The notes under the pieces are model-generated. The model was given only the letters and a program-made list of their open reading frames with translations, searched no databases and had not been told where the DNA came from. The position numbers were made by a program, and so were the translations under genes. A stretch of DNA of 64,000 bases from JBBITI01 sp963735055 (GTDB lineage: Bacteria; Chloroflexota; Dehalococcoidia; Dehalococcoidales; UBA2162), in contig CAVTJN010000019.1 in assembly GCA_963735055.1 (NCBI GenBank), positions 62,001 through 126,000 on the forward strand, read 5' to 3'. This document shows positions 17,961-25,920 of the stretch, piece after piece. Each line of letters opens with the position of its first letter. Positions within the stretch are counted from its first letter, which is position 1.

Positions 17961-19385
17961 CTACGCGGGCAGATCCACGGTTATGCTCGTTCCCTGCCCT
18001 GACTGTGACTCTATCGTCAGCCGGCCTCCAGCCGAAGCCACCCTCTCCTCCATGCTCGCCAGACCAAGTCTACCATCTCTCACCAGGTCGGTCACTATTT
18101 TGGGCCGGCTGAAGCCTTTACCGTTGTCGACAACCGCTATCCTGGTCATGTCCTCCCGGTATTCAACAGAGATCCGGGCATTGGTCGCATCCGAATGCCG
18201 GCCCGTGTTTCTGAGCGCCTCCTCAACGACACGATACAATACCAGCTCAGATTCGCTTTGCAGGCGGCGTTCCGCGCCGATGACCTCGACAGCGGCTTCC
18301 ACCCCTGACCTTTCTTTCATGTCTGCCGCCAGCGACCGTATTGCCGGCACCAGGCCGAGATGGTCAAGTAGGGGCGGCCGGAGGCCGGAACCCAGCAGCC
18401 GCAGGTCCTGAATGATATCCTGGGTTTGGGTGAGCATGGCCTTCAGGAGATTCGGGTTCACGGCCGGACCGGCTTCGCTCGCAGCCGCCAGCAGGTCCAA
18501 TTGGCGAGCGTGTGCGGACAGTGTTTGGATTATCTCTTCGTATAGCTCATGAGATATGCGCGCCCGCTCAGACTCAAGGACCCTTGCCGTGAGCCGCGAG
18601 TACAGGCGCAGGTTCTCCTGCAGCCGTTTCTGTTCGGTGATATCCAGGACGCTCTCAATCAGCTGAATGACGGCTCCCCGGGAATCGAAGACGGGATAAG
18701 CATGCACCTCAACACTTCGGGCGTTCCCCTGCATGTCATAGTGGGTGTGCTCCACGACCGTAGGTTTCTGAGTGCGCCTCACTTCTTCAAGGGGACAGAC
18801 ATGAACCGGGCCGACGCAGGGGGTCTGCCGGTCGTGGGTCAAGGCGTAGCAGTGAAGGTCGTCTGACAATTTCCCGCCGCTCGCCGCCTGATTCATCAGC
18901 TTGATCTTATAGTCATTCGCATCGATGACGTAGAAGGGGTAGGGAAGAGACTCGATCACCTTCACCAGGAATTCCCGGTTTCCCCTTATCAGCTCTTCTT
19001 TCTTCTTCCCGTCGTCAACGGCATCAAGCTGGAGGGCCAGCAATACGCCGGCGATACCCAGAACGATGAAGAAGACTGTCGCTCTGAGTAAGGCATCGGG
19101 GTAAGGAGAAATGAACAGGGCGCGGGGGAGAAAGACCAGCATCGTAACCAGCGAAGTTACTATGGCCCCCTTCAACCTGAATGAATACGCGGCAAACAGT
19201 ACGGGTATCAGGAAGAGCAGCCGGTGCAAGTCGTGAACGGTGTAGAAGACGCCCCACCGTGGATTTGGCCACCCCATGAAATCGATTATCGTGTCGAGGT
19301 AGTAGAACGCTGAACAGGCCACCAATGCCATGGTGACGTACCATAGACGCGGATTCTTTAGTGAGGGGGCACGAATATTGACCAT
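17961..19385 (-). CDS. Membrane PAS sensor histidine kinase of the NarX/DesK type, lacking the H-box His
   Basis: A 474-residue protein: about four N-terminal membrane helices, a PAS domain (residues about 145-250, PFYVIDANDYKIKLMN, ending DITEQKRLQENL), a HisKA_3-like dimerisation segment and an HATPase with N-box EEALRNTGRHS and G-boxes VDNGKGFS and GLASMEERV. In the dimerisation segment the expected RIARELHD reads RISHELYE, so the phospho-acceptor His is Tyr282 (codon 18542-18540) and the following acid is Glu; a His sits three residues earlier at 279. ATP-binding motifs look intact. No response regulator gene is adjacent. Kinase activity is therefore doubtful. Confidence 0.85.
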   Translation of the reverse strand: MVNIRAPSLKNPRLWYVTMALVACSAFYYLDTIIDFMGWPNPRWGVFYTVHDLHRLLFLIPVLFAAYSFRLKGAIVTSLVTMLVFLPRALFISPYPDALLRATVFFIVLGIAGVLLALQLDAVDDGKKKEELIRGNREFLVKVIESLPYPFYVIDANDYKIKLMNQAASGGKLSDDLHCYALTHDRQTPCVGPVHVCPLEEVRRTQKPTVVEHTHYDMQGNARSVEVHAYPVFDSRGAVIQLIESVLDITEQKRLQENLRLYSRLTARVLESERARISHELYEEIIQTLSAHARQLDLLAAASEAGPAVNPNLLKAMLTQTQDIIQDLRLLGSGLRPPLLDHLGLVPAIRSLAADMKERSGVEAAVEVIGAERRLQSESELVLYRVVEEALRNTGRHSDATNARISVEYREDMTRIAVVDNGKGFSRPKIVTDLVRDGRLGLASMEERVASAGGRLTIESQSGQGTSITVDLPA

Positions 19386-19741
19386 CAGGGGGCTCTTTCC
19401 GTATAGCTTCTGGTATCGTCCCGGACCTGCACACGTCAGCAGGTTTTGTACAAGAGACTAGCACTTCCACAACAATGACTCAACCCTGAGCCACGGACAC
19501 GGCGTTCCGGAGACCTGGCCGCGTGGGCGTTGACGCCTTCACGGATTCAGCGTACCATGTGGGGCACCGGCGTTCCCCGGTTCGGCGATTTGGACCACGA
19601 TGGCATCCATGACCCGGGAGTCGACCGGACTGACTACCCGAACCCGTTTGCCGCCAGGAAGTTCGTTTTAGCCTTCGTCGTGGAATATAATGGCGGCGTC
19701 TCGACAATTCTGCGATTCGGATGACCGAAGGAGGCTGCACC
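19386..19741. other. Divergent intergenic region, nothing recognised
   Basis: About 355 bases between the histidine kinase (minus) and the SnoaL-like gene (plus). A short open frame around 19530-19724 has no recognisable family and no ribosome binding site. Confidence 0.35.
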
Positions 19742-20443
19742 ATGACCATTGAAGACTTGGAGCAACGCATCAAGACCCTTGAGAGCGAGGTCCGGACTCT
19801 GAAAGACGTTCAGGAAATCGAAATCCTCCAGCGGGCATATGGCTACTACCTGGAGCACTGGATGGATGACGAGGTGATTGACTGTTTTGCCGACCGCCCC
19901 GACGTTGAGCTGTCCCTCTACGAAGGGACATGGCTGGGCAAGGAAGGGATCAAACGGTATTTCAAACGAGAGCAAGGGGTACCGCCAACCTTCCTGCACC
20001 AGGTAATGCAACTGTCGCCCATTATCCATGTGGACCCCGACGGGGAATCGGCCCGGGGAAGATGGTACAGCTGGGGGGCGGTGGCAAGTCCCGGTGAGAA
20101 CGGCATCAGGCAATTCTTCATGGGCGGGATCTACGAGGCTGAATACACGAAGGAAGACGGCAAGTGGAAGATCCTCAAGCTCAAGTACAGCCTCCACCTG
20201 GCCGCCGACCCGCGGGAGGGCTGGGTAAGACCGGACAAGGTCGCCAGGCCGGGAGCAACTGAAGGGCGCCGGCTCACCTTGAACCCGGACGTCCCGCCCG
20301 GCGGAATGGATTCTCTTTATCCGTCCGGCTTCATCTTTCCCTTTCACTTCAAGCACCCGGTGACCGGCAAAGAGACCTCCGAGTCGCAGCGCAACGCCGC
20401 CCTGAAGTTCAGACCCAACCGTCTGAGCCGGACGCAGACCTGA
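19742..20443 (+). CDS. SnoaL-like (NTF2-fold) protein
   Basis: A 233-residue protein. An N-terminal coiled-coil-like helix (IEDLEQRIKTLESEVRTLKD) leads into a SnoaL_4-type NTF2-like domain: LQRAYGYYLEHWMDDEVIDCF, the IKRYFKR helix, the strand segment ESARGRWYSWG and GIYEAEYTKEDGKWKI. The fold is shared by polyketide cyclases and dehydratases, but most bacterial members have no known substrate. Start at the ATG at 19742 with GAAGGAGG upstream; the in-frame start at 19721 lies before that site. Confidence 0.8.
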   Translation: MTIEDLEQRIKTLESEVRTLKDVQEIEILQRAYGYYLEHWMDDEVIDCFADRPDVELSLYEGTWLGKEGIKRYFKREQGVPPTFLHQVMQLSPIIHVDPDGESARGRWYSWGAVASPGENGIRQFFMGGIYEAEYTKEDGKWKILKLKYSLHLAADPREGWVRPDKVARPGATEGRRLTLNPDVPPGGMDSLYPSGFIFPFHFKHPVTGKETSESQRNAALKFRPNRLSRTQT

Positions 20444-20511
20444 GACGCTTGTAGTTGCGCCCCGATCGTTGAAGCTGCCTTCATTGACAATTCGTACACG
20501 GGAGAATTGCC

Positions 20512-20868
20512 ATGACTGATATCAAACAGAAGACCACGCCGAATCTGTGGTTTGACCGTGAGGCCGAGGAGGCGGCCAATTTCTATGCGTCCGTTTTTGG
20601 GAACGCCCGGGTCGGTGAAGTAGTGCGGGCCACGAAGGCAGGTTTTGACATCCACGGTTTGCCGGAGGGCACGGTGATGGGCTTGGTACAGATGAGAAAA
20701 CGGACTCGAACTGCGCCCGTGAGGCGGCTGTACTGTGTCACCTATGATGACGGACCGTGCCACCACTTGGGAGGCCCGTACAAATACTCGGTGGCCGACT
20801 CTCTGCCTGAGAAAGCTGTCTTTCTGGATACCACCGCAAGTACGGCCGCCGCCACCATCAAAGTGTAA
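20512..20868 (+). pseudogene. Truncated PhnB-like/VOC protein
   Basis: The first 60 residues (TTPNLWFDREAEEAANFYAS, then GNARVGEV and LPEGTVMGLVQ) match the N-terminus of PhnB-like VOC proteins (3-demethylubiquinone methyltransferase-like), usually about 150 residues. After about base 20695 the similarity stops and the remaining 58 residues, rich in Arg and Thr, do not resemble the family in any frame. The end overlaps the C-terminal part of the membrane gene on the other strand. It looks like a gene truncated by rearrangement. Confidence 0.55.
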
Positions 20869-21227
20869 GTAACGAATTCCAGAAGATTGCATGCCCCGTA
20901 CGGGATCGTGGTTGAGAAGAACAAGGCTTTCGCTATGCTCGTTTCTGTCCAGGGACTGAGCAAGATGGTGAAGACCAGCGGCATAACCGCGCAGGCGACC
21001 ACGAGTCCCCAGGTCCGGCGAATAAGGGCGGAGACCATCCCCAGCATAAGCGGCAACAGGAATGGCAGCCAGACGACAAATCCGGCCGGAGCCCAGATGC
21101 GCGTCCCGCCCAGACTCCCCGGCAGATTCTCCGGGTGGAAGAAGAATCTGGTGGCGGCCACGAAATAGGGCACTGATGCCGCTGCCAGCATCAAGCCGGC
21201 GGTCAGCGGCATCCACTTCTTCTTCAC
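20742..21227 (-). CDS. Four-helix membrane protein of unknown function
   Basis: A 161-residue protein with four predicted membrane helices (starting PLTAGLMLAAASVPYFVA) and a basic start MKKKW. GTG start at 21227 fixed by GGAGGG 6 bases upstream. The last 25 residues (ESATEYLYGPPKWWHG) are polar and overlap the truncated VOC gene on the other strand, so the C-terminus may have been altered by the same rearrangement. Family not recognised. Confidence 0.55.
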   Translation of the reverse strand: MKKKWMPLTAGLMLAAASVPYFVAATRFFFHPENLPGSLGGTRIWAPAGFVVWLPFLLPLMLGMVSALIRRTWGLVVACAVMPLVFTILLSPWTETSIAKALFFSTTIPYGACNLLEFVTYTLMVAAAVLAVVSRKTAFSGRESATEYLYGPPKWWHGPSS

Positions 21228-21364
21228 GTCGTCCCTCCACAGAGCTACCGGATCGCGGATCGGGTCCCCGGTCCACCCAGTGTTCTCGTCCTTTCCATGC
21301 CCACATAATAGTAATGCATGAGCGGGCCAAAACCGAACAGTCCGGGCAAGAACGCATACCCGCA

Positions 21365-21574
21365 CTAGCCGGGTCCGCCGGCGACCTCGTACTTGAAGAT
21401 CTCTTCTATCGGCTTGTGGAACAGCCGGGCGATCTTGAAAGCCAATGGCAGGCTGGGATCGTACTTCTCTTTTTCGATGGCAATGACGGCCTGCCTCGAA
21501 ATTCCCAGTTCGCGCGCCAGGTCTTCCTGCGTCCAGTCATGTTCGGCCCGGAGCACCCGCAGCCGGTTCTTCAC
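21365..21574 (-). CDS. Cro/CI-type (XRE) transcriptional regulator
   Basis: A 69-residue helix-turn-helix protein: NRLRVLRAEHDWTQEDLA, then ELGISRQAVIAIEKEKYDPS and LAFKIARLFHKPIEEIF. This is the compact YozG/PF01381 type that commonly follows a small membrane protein. The GTG start overlaps the upstream gene's TGA (gtga), indicating translational coupling with that membrane gene, and probably autoregulation of the pair. Confidence 0.9.
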   Translation of the reverse strand: MKNRLRVLRAEHDWTQEDLARELGISRQAVIAIEKEKYDPSLPLAFKIARLFHKPIEEIFKYEVAGGPG

Positions 21575-21957
21575 TGGTACCGCCGGTAGGCGATGGCGTA
21601 GCCGATGAGCAAGGCCACCTCCATGAAGTAGCCGCTGTCGATGAACCCCAGCGGCAGATTCACTCCCGCCTTGATGATGAAGCCGATCAGGAATATCACC
21701 GGCAGCGTTATCAGGAAAGCGATGGCCAGCCCTTCCACGATGATCCGCCGCTGCACTTCGTCCTGACTCACCGTATACCGGAACGCCAGGACGATTTGCA
21801 GCACCATCAACCCCACCGGGACCAATCCGATCAGGATGCGGACGGCCAATCCCACTTCGAGAATTTCGAGCAGGACCGAGGCCGCGATCCAGGCAACCAC
21901 GATTAAGCCGGCAACAACGTATATGTCCCTGTCCGTAATCTTGCGTTTCACTGTCAT
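21571..21957 (-). CDS. Small membrane protein paired with XRE regulator
   Basis: A 128-residue protein with four hydrophobic helices (VVAGLIVVAWIAASVLLEIL; VRILIGLVPVGLMVLQIVLA; LAIAFLITLPVIFLIGFII; FMEVALLIGYAIAY) and a central polar loop RYTVSQDEVQRRI. Resembles DUF2178-like membrane proteins that are coded next to compact XRE regulators, but the function of such pairs is not known. ATG at 21957. Confidence 0.75.
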   Translation of the reverse strand: MTVKRKITDRDIYVVAGLIVVAWIAASVLLEILEVGLAVRILIGLVPVGLMVLQIVLAFRYTVSQDEVQRRIIVEGLAIAFLITLPVIFLIGFIIKAGVNLPLGFIDSGYFMEVALLIGYAIAYRRYQ

Positions 21958-21978
21958 CCCTCACCCATGTTTGGGAGT

Positions 21979-22007
21979 AGTGTAACATACTATACGCTTT
22001 TTGTAAA
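21979..22007 (-). promoter_or_regulatory. Candidate promoter of the membrane protein/XRE operon
   Basis: On the minus strand a -35-like TTTACA (22007-22002) and a -10-like TACACT (21984-21979) are separated by exactly 17 bases, 22 bases upstream of the ATG at 21957. The spacer is AT-rich (GCGTATAGTATG). Confidence 0.5.
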
Positions 22008-22092
22008 GTCTTAGTTACTTATGAGATCACCGTTCGACCATCTTCGGACCTGAGAATCAGGGCCGCGCCGTCTTCGAGAGACGGGACTGCGG

Positions 22093-22587
22093 CTATTCCA
22101 GGGTGCGCTTCATCTCTTCGAACTGCTCTTTGGTAATCTCGCCGTTGGCAAAGCGCAGCCGGAGCGTTTCCAGGGCGTCCCGGCGCGGGGCTTGCGGGAC
22201 CTGAATGGATGCCATGGTGCCCCGGGTGTGCCCGATGTTCTCCTCCACCGTTCTCGAGATGTCGGCAATCCGCCCTTTGGGGAGATAGTCCAGGACGAGG
22301 CTTTCGCTCATGAACCGGTGGCCGATGGTTACGGTGGCGAACGTCAGTCCTTTGTTCACCTTGAAATTGGCCATGTCTTCGTAGCGGTAGTCCTCGATGT
22401 CCTTTTTTAAACCCAGGAATCCCGAAGGCGAGTACCGGATCACCCGCTGGCTGGTCACCACGATCGTGTCGGGTGTGAAAAGCGCTTTCCACCGCGACTG
22501 TTTAACGGTCAGGAGCACCGTCTCGTTGGCGAGGAGCATTCGGCGAATGTCCGCGGGCACGTCGATACGGGCTGTGTTCTTCTCCAA
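22093..22587 (-). CDS. PH-like and SHOCT domain protein
   Basis: About 164 residues. The N-terminal part (DIRRMLLANETVLLTVKQS, FTPDTIVVTSQRVIRYSP, DYRYEDMANFKVNKG) has the pattern of bacterial PH-like (bPH/YokE) domains, and the C-terminal DALETLRLRFANGEITKEQF is a SHOCT motif, a short oligomerisation segment. TTG start at 22587 chosen because a run of Gs lies 8 bases upstream; the frame is open to an ATG at 22659 but those residues lack family resemblance. Lies back-to-back with the cytochrome oxidase cluster. Confidence 0.75.
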   Translation of the reverse strand: MEKNTARIDVPADIRRMLLANETVLLTVKQSRWKALFTPDTIVVTSQRVIRYSPSGFLGLKKDIEDYRYEDMANFKVNKGLTFATVTIGHRFMSESLVLDYLPKGRIADISRTVEENIGHTRGTMASIQVPQAPRRDALETLRLRFANGEITKEQFEEMKRTLE

Positions 22588-22768
22588 GCGTTCACCCCCC
22601 ACTCGATTTTCGATGTAGTACAAGTGTAGTACATCGGGCGCCGGACTGCCCGACGCCATCCGGCGGCCATCCGGTTTTCAGGGCGCCGGGTCACATTGAT
22701 GTTACGCCGCCGCGGGTTATATCATGTACTAGCCGATCGGGTTCTCGATCGTTTCGCGAGGAGGGAAA

Positions 22769-23554
22769 TTGGAGTCACGGCGCCGGCCGCAACCACGGTA
22801 TCGCATCGTTGTGATGTGTCTCATTATGCTGGCAGCATCGGTTGGCCTGTCCTACCTGTTCCTCAAGGTGGATTTGATACCGAACCCGGCCAGCGTGGAA
22901 AGGGGGCTGATCGACGACTTCCTGAAGCTCCTCTTTGCCATCGCCAGCGTCTTCTTCGTGGTGATAGTCACGGCCGGCATATACGCCTTGCTTTTCTTCC
23001 GCCGCCGGCGCGGTGATGACACGGATGCCCCGGCTACCAGGGGCAGTCTTCCCTTGGAGTTGACCTGGACGCTGGTCCCGCTGGCGGTAGTGGTTGCCCT
23101 GGGCGTGTACGGCACGGTGGTGCTCGACCGGATGGAAACGCCGCCCCGGACGGCGGACCCGGGGCTGTCGGAGATCACCGTCGATGTGACCGCGTTTCGG
23201 TTCGGGTGGCTGTTTGAATATCCGTCGTTGGGCATCAGGTCGGTTGAACTCGGGTTGCCGGTAGGTCGCCCCGTCTTGTTCCGGATACGGTCACTGGATG
23301 TGGTGCATTCTTTCTGGGTCCAGGAATTCGGTCCCAAACAGGATGCCGTCCCGGGGTTGACCACCGAACTGCGCATCACGCCGACGAAGACCGGGAATTT
23401 TCAAGTGCAGTGTTCGCAGCTGTGCGGCTCCGGGCATACGCTCATGGTGGCCCCCGTGAGCGTCTTATCGGCCGCCGATTTTGAGCACTGGGTCCAGTCG
23501 CAGCCGGCGCTGACGCCCGCGGCGACGGGCGCGGCCGGCCGGGCACGAGCGTAA
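22769..23554 (+). CDS. coxB: Cytochrome c oxidase subunit II
   Basis: Receives electrons from cytochrome c through its dinuclear CuA centre and passes them to subunit I. About 261 residues: two N-terminal membrane helices, then a periplasmic-type cupredoxin domain. The CuA ligands are present: His in VVHSFWVQEF, and CSQLCGSGHTLM supplying both Cys, His and Met. TTG start at 22769 behind AGGAGGG. The frame stops at 23554, and the next frame continues directly with a second cupredoxin domain, so the true product may be a longer fusion. First gene of the oxidase cluster. Confidence 0.93.
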   Translation: MESRRRPQPRYRIVVMCLIMLAASVGLSYLFLKVDLIPNPASVERGLIDDFLKLLFAIASVFFVVIVTAGIYALLFFRRRRGDDTDAPATRGSLPLELTWTLVPLAVVVALGVYGTVVLDRMETPPRTADPGLSEITVDVTAFRFGWLFEYPSLGIRSVELGLPVGRPVLFRIRSLDVVHSFWVQEFGPKQDAVPGLTTELRITPTKTGNFQVQCSQLCGSGHTLMVAPVSVLSAADFEHWVQSQPALTPAATGAAGRARA

Positions 23555-23556
23555 TC

Positions 23557-23832
23557 TTGAGCGCTCTCAACATGTCTTTCAGCCTGGATGAGATTACAGT
23601 GCCCGCCGGAGCCTCGATAACCGTTGAACTCAGGAATCAGGACACCGGCATTCCCCACAACTTCGCCGTTTACGATAGTCCGGCCCTCCAGAAGACCATC
23701 TTCCAGGGCAAGGTGATTACCGGGCCGTCGACCATTGTGTACCAGTTCATGGCCCCCATGAATCCGGGGACATATTTCTTCCGCTGTGATGTCCACGGAA
23801 CGACTATGACCGGGAAATTTGTGGTCCAATGA
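23557..23832 (+). CDS. Cupredoxin domain, probably the C-terminal part of coxB
   Basis: A 91-residue type 1 copper domain: MSFSLDEITVPAGASITVEL, first ligand His in TGIPHNFAVY, then FFRCDVHGTTMTG giving Cys, His and Met. It has no signal peptide and no convincing ribosome binding site, begins three bases after the coxB stop, and its frame stays open upstream through the coxB tail (GTSVILSALNM). This suggests that it is a second cupredoxin domain fused to subunit II and separated here by a frameshift in the linker. If truly separate it would be a cytoplasmic copper protein, which is less likely. Confidence 0.75.
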   Translation: MSALNMSFSLDEITVPAGASITVELRNQDTGIPHNFAVYDSPALQKTIFQGKVITGPSTIVYQFMAPMNPGTYFFRCDVHGTTMTGKFVVQ

Positions 23833-23845
23833 GCGACCGGCGGAT

Positions 23846-25702
23846 ATGAAGGTCTTTTTGTCGCTGGGGATGGTGAGAGGCACTGTGGCCGGACTGGCCG
23901 GGACCATCTGCGGCGCCGGACTTACGGCGCTGGTGCGCTGGGCAGTGGGTATGGCCGCCTGGAACCCGGGTGCGGTGTTCACGGTGGGCATTCTGACCGG
24001 GGTGGCCGCCTACCTGGCCGGGGCCGGTGTTTTCACCCACTGGGCGCGTTGGGCGACCGGGGGGCGGGGGGACGGAGAAGAAACGGTCCGGCGGGGCTGG
24101 ACCCGGTATTTCAGTGTCGATACCAACCACAAGGTCATCGGCATTCAGTACCTGGTGACGGCGCTGATTTTCCTGCCCTTTGCCGTGGCGCTTCAGATCC
24201 TGGGGCGGCTGGAGATGACCCGGCTCTTCGGCTCTTTGATGACCTCCGCCACCTACGAATCGATTATCAGCGATCATGGCATCGTCATGCTGTTCATCGT
24301 CGTTCTTCCGGCCTTCGCCGGCGTCATGAACTATGTCGTTCCGCTGCTGGTCGGCGCCCGGGACATGGCGTTCCCGCACCTCAATGCGCTCAGCTTCTGG
24401 CTGGTCCCGGCGGCCGGACTGCTCACCGTCTTCAGTCTGGCGGCCGGCGGGTTCGACACCGGCTGGACGGTCTACGCCCCGCTCAGTTCCTCGTACGCGA
24501 AACTCGGGATGAACCTCATCCTGCTGGGCGTGTTTGTGGGCGGCCTGTCGTCCATTCTGACGGCAGTCAACTTGTTGACCACGATACTCAAGATGCGGGC
24601 TCCGGGCATGACGCTGTTCCGGATGCCTGTTTTCGTCTGGTCGGCCCTGGCGACGACTGGATTGAGTCTGGTATTCACCCAGTACGTTGCGGTGGCTTTC
24701 CTGCTGGTCCTCTTTGAAAAGCAGTTCGGGCTCGGTTTCTTCCGGCCGGAACAGGGGGGCCATCCCCTGCTGTACCAGTACCTGTTTTGGTTCTACTCCC
24801 ACCCGGCCGTCTACGTGTTCGTTCTGCCGGGACTTGGTCTTATAAGCGACATGATTCCGGTCTTCGCCCGCAAAGCGCTTTTCGGCTACAAAGGGGTAGC
24901 CGTCTCCAGCCCGGGCATCGCCCTGGGCGGGACGTTCGTCTTCGCCCATCATATGTTCGCCGCCGGCATGCCCGGCTGGCTGCGCGTTCCCTTCATGATC
25001 AGCACTCTTCTGGTGGCCGTGCCGACGGGCGTGAAAGTCTTTGCCTGGGTGGCCACCATGTGGTCGGGCAAGCTCCGCATCACGGTGCCGTTCCTCTTTG
25101 TCCTGTCCTCGATCCTGATCTTCCTGATTGGTGGCCTCACCGGGATACCGCTGGGCATTGTGCCCACCGACCTGTACCTTCACGATACCTATTTTGTAGT
25201 TGGGCACTTTCACGCCACGTTGTTCGGTGGATTCTTCCTGCCGCTGATGGCCGGAATTTTCTACTGGTACCCCAAAGCCACCGGCCGGATGCTGTCCGAA
25301 AGGCTCGGCAGGTGGCAGTGGCTGGCGCTGACGTTGGGCTCGGCTGGTCTGGTCGTTCCCATGATGGGGTTGGGCATACTGGGTCAGCGGCGGCGCGTTG
25401 ACGAGTACACCACGGGGATGGGCGCCCAACAGTTGCACATCCTCACCGCCGTCGCCGGGATAATCGTTTTTGCCGGCTTGGTCCTTCTTGCCGTCAATAT
25501 TGTGCGCAGCCTGAAAACCGGTGCCCCGGCCGGCGACAATCCGTGGGAGGCGCGGACTCTCGAGTGGCAAGTCTCTTCGCCACCGCCGGAGGACAACTTT
25601 GCCGTGATCCCACGGGTCGTTGGCGAGCCGCACGCCTACGGTATTCCCGGTGCGGTCCACGCTGTGGTTCCGGGCCGGAAAGTGTCTTCGGAGGGGATGT
25701 GA
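23846..25702 (+). CDS. coxA: Cytochrome c oxidase subunit I (A-type, YSHPxVY variant)
   Basis: Catalytic subunit of a haem-copper oxygen reductase, reducing O2 to water and pumping protons. About 618 residues with some 13-14 helices. Low-spin haem ligand His in SDHGIVMLF, CuB His and cross-linked Tyr in YSHPAVYVF, CuB His pair in FAHHMFAAG, and haem a3/haem a ligands in VVGHFHATLF. The D-channel Glu of HPEVY is replaced (HPAVY), while the preceding Tyr-Ser is present, as in A2-type oxidases such as the Thermus caa3 enzyme. An additional N-terminal hydrophobic pair precedes the TNHKVIG start of the core. ATG at 23846 chosen; TTG at 23819 is possible. Confidence 0.95.
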   Translation: MKVFLSLGMVRGTVAGLAGTICGAGLTALVRWAVGMAAWNPGAVFTVGILTGVAAYLAGAGVFTHWARWATGGRGDGEETVRRGWTRYFSVDTNHKVIGIQYLVTALIFLPFAVALQILGRLEMTRLFGSLMTSATYESIISDHGIVMLFIVVLPAFAGVMNYVVPLLVGARDMAFPHLNALSFWLVPAAGLLTVFSLAAGGFDTGWTVYAPLSSSYAKLGMNLILLGVFVGGLSSILTAVNLLTTILKMRAPGMTLFRMPVFVWSALATTGLSLVFTQYVAVAFLLVLFEKQFGLGFFRPEQGGHPLLYQYLFWFYSHPAVYVFVLPGLGLISDMIPVFARKALFGYKGVAVSSPGIALGGTFVFAHHMFAAGMPGWLRVPFMISTLLVAVPTGVKVFAWVATMWSGKLRITVPFLFVLSSILIFLIGGLTGIPLGIVPTDLYLHDTYFVVGHFHATLFGGFFLPLMAGIFYWYPKATGRMLSERLGRWQWLALTLGSAGLVVPMMGLGILGQRRRVDEYTTGMGAQQLHILTAVAGIIVFAGLVLLAVNIVRSLKTGAPAGDNPWEARTLEWQVSSPPPEDNFAVIPRVVGEPHAYGIPGAVHAVVPGRKVSSEGM

Positions 25703-25920
25703 AAACCGCGGTTGGACCGAAACGTCGATCAGGGCCCGGATATGCTGTTTTCGCGGGGCTGATCGCGTTCAAAGTGGCCGAGTACTTCATCGGAACCAGG
25801 GTTCACTCGGGTGGCTGGGGGTATCTCGCCCTCATCGCCATCGGGGGCAGCCTGCTGATACTGTATTTCTTCATGCGTATCGATCAGCTCGGGCGCCCCA
25901 AGGGGAGTGGTCATGAATAG
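25699..25920 (+). CDS. Cytochrome c oxidase subunit IV (prokaryotic small subunit)
   Basis: A 73-residue protein with two hydrophobic helices (YAVFAGLIAFKVAEYFIG; WGYLALIAIGGSLLILYFF) ending MRIDQLG, the layout of prokaryotic COX4 subunits. GTG start at 25699 overlaps the coxA stop by four bases and has GGAGGGG immediately upstream. The stop overlaps the coxC start (atgaatag). Confidence 0.75.
   Translation: MKTAVGPKRRSGPGYAVFAGLIAFKVAEYFIGTRVHSGGWGYLALIAIGGSLLILYFFMRIDQLGRPKGSGHE

Noticed and set aside
23804..25660. 618-codon open frame antisense to coxA
   Set aside because: Low-complexity Gln/Arg/Gly-rich translation, exactly antisense to a well-supported coxA gene.
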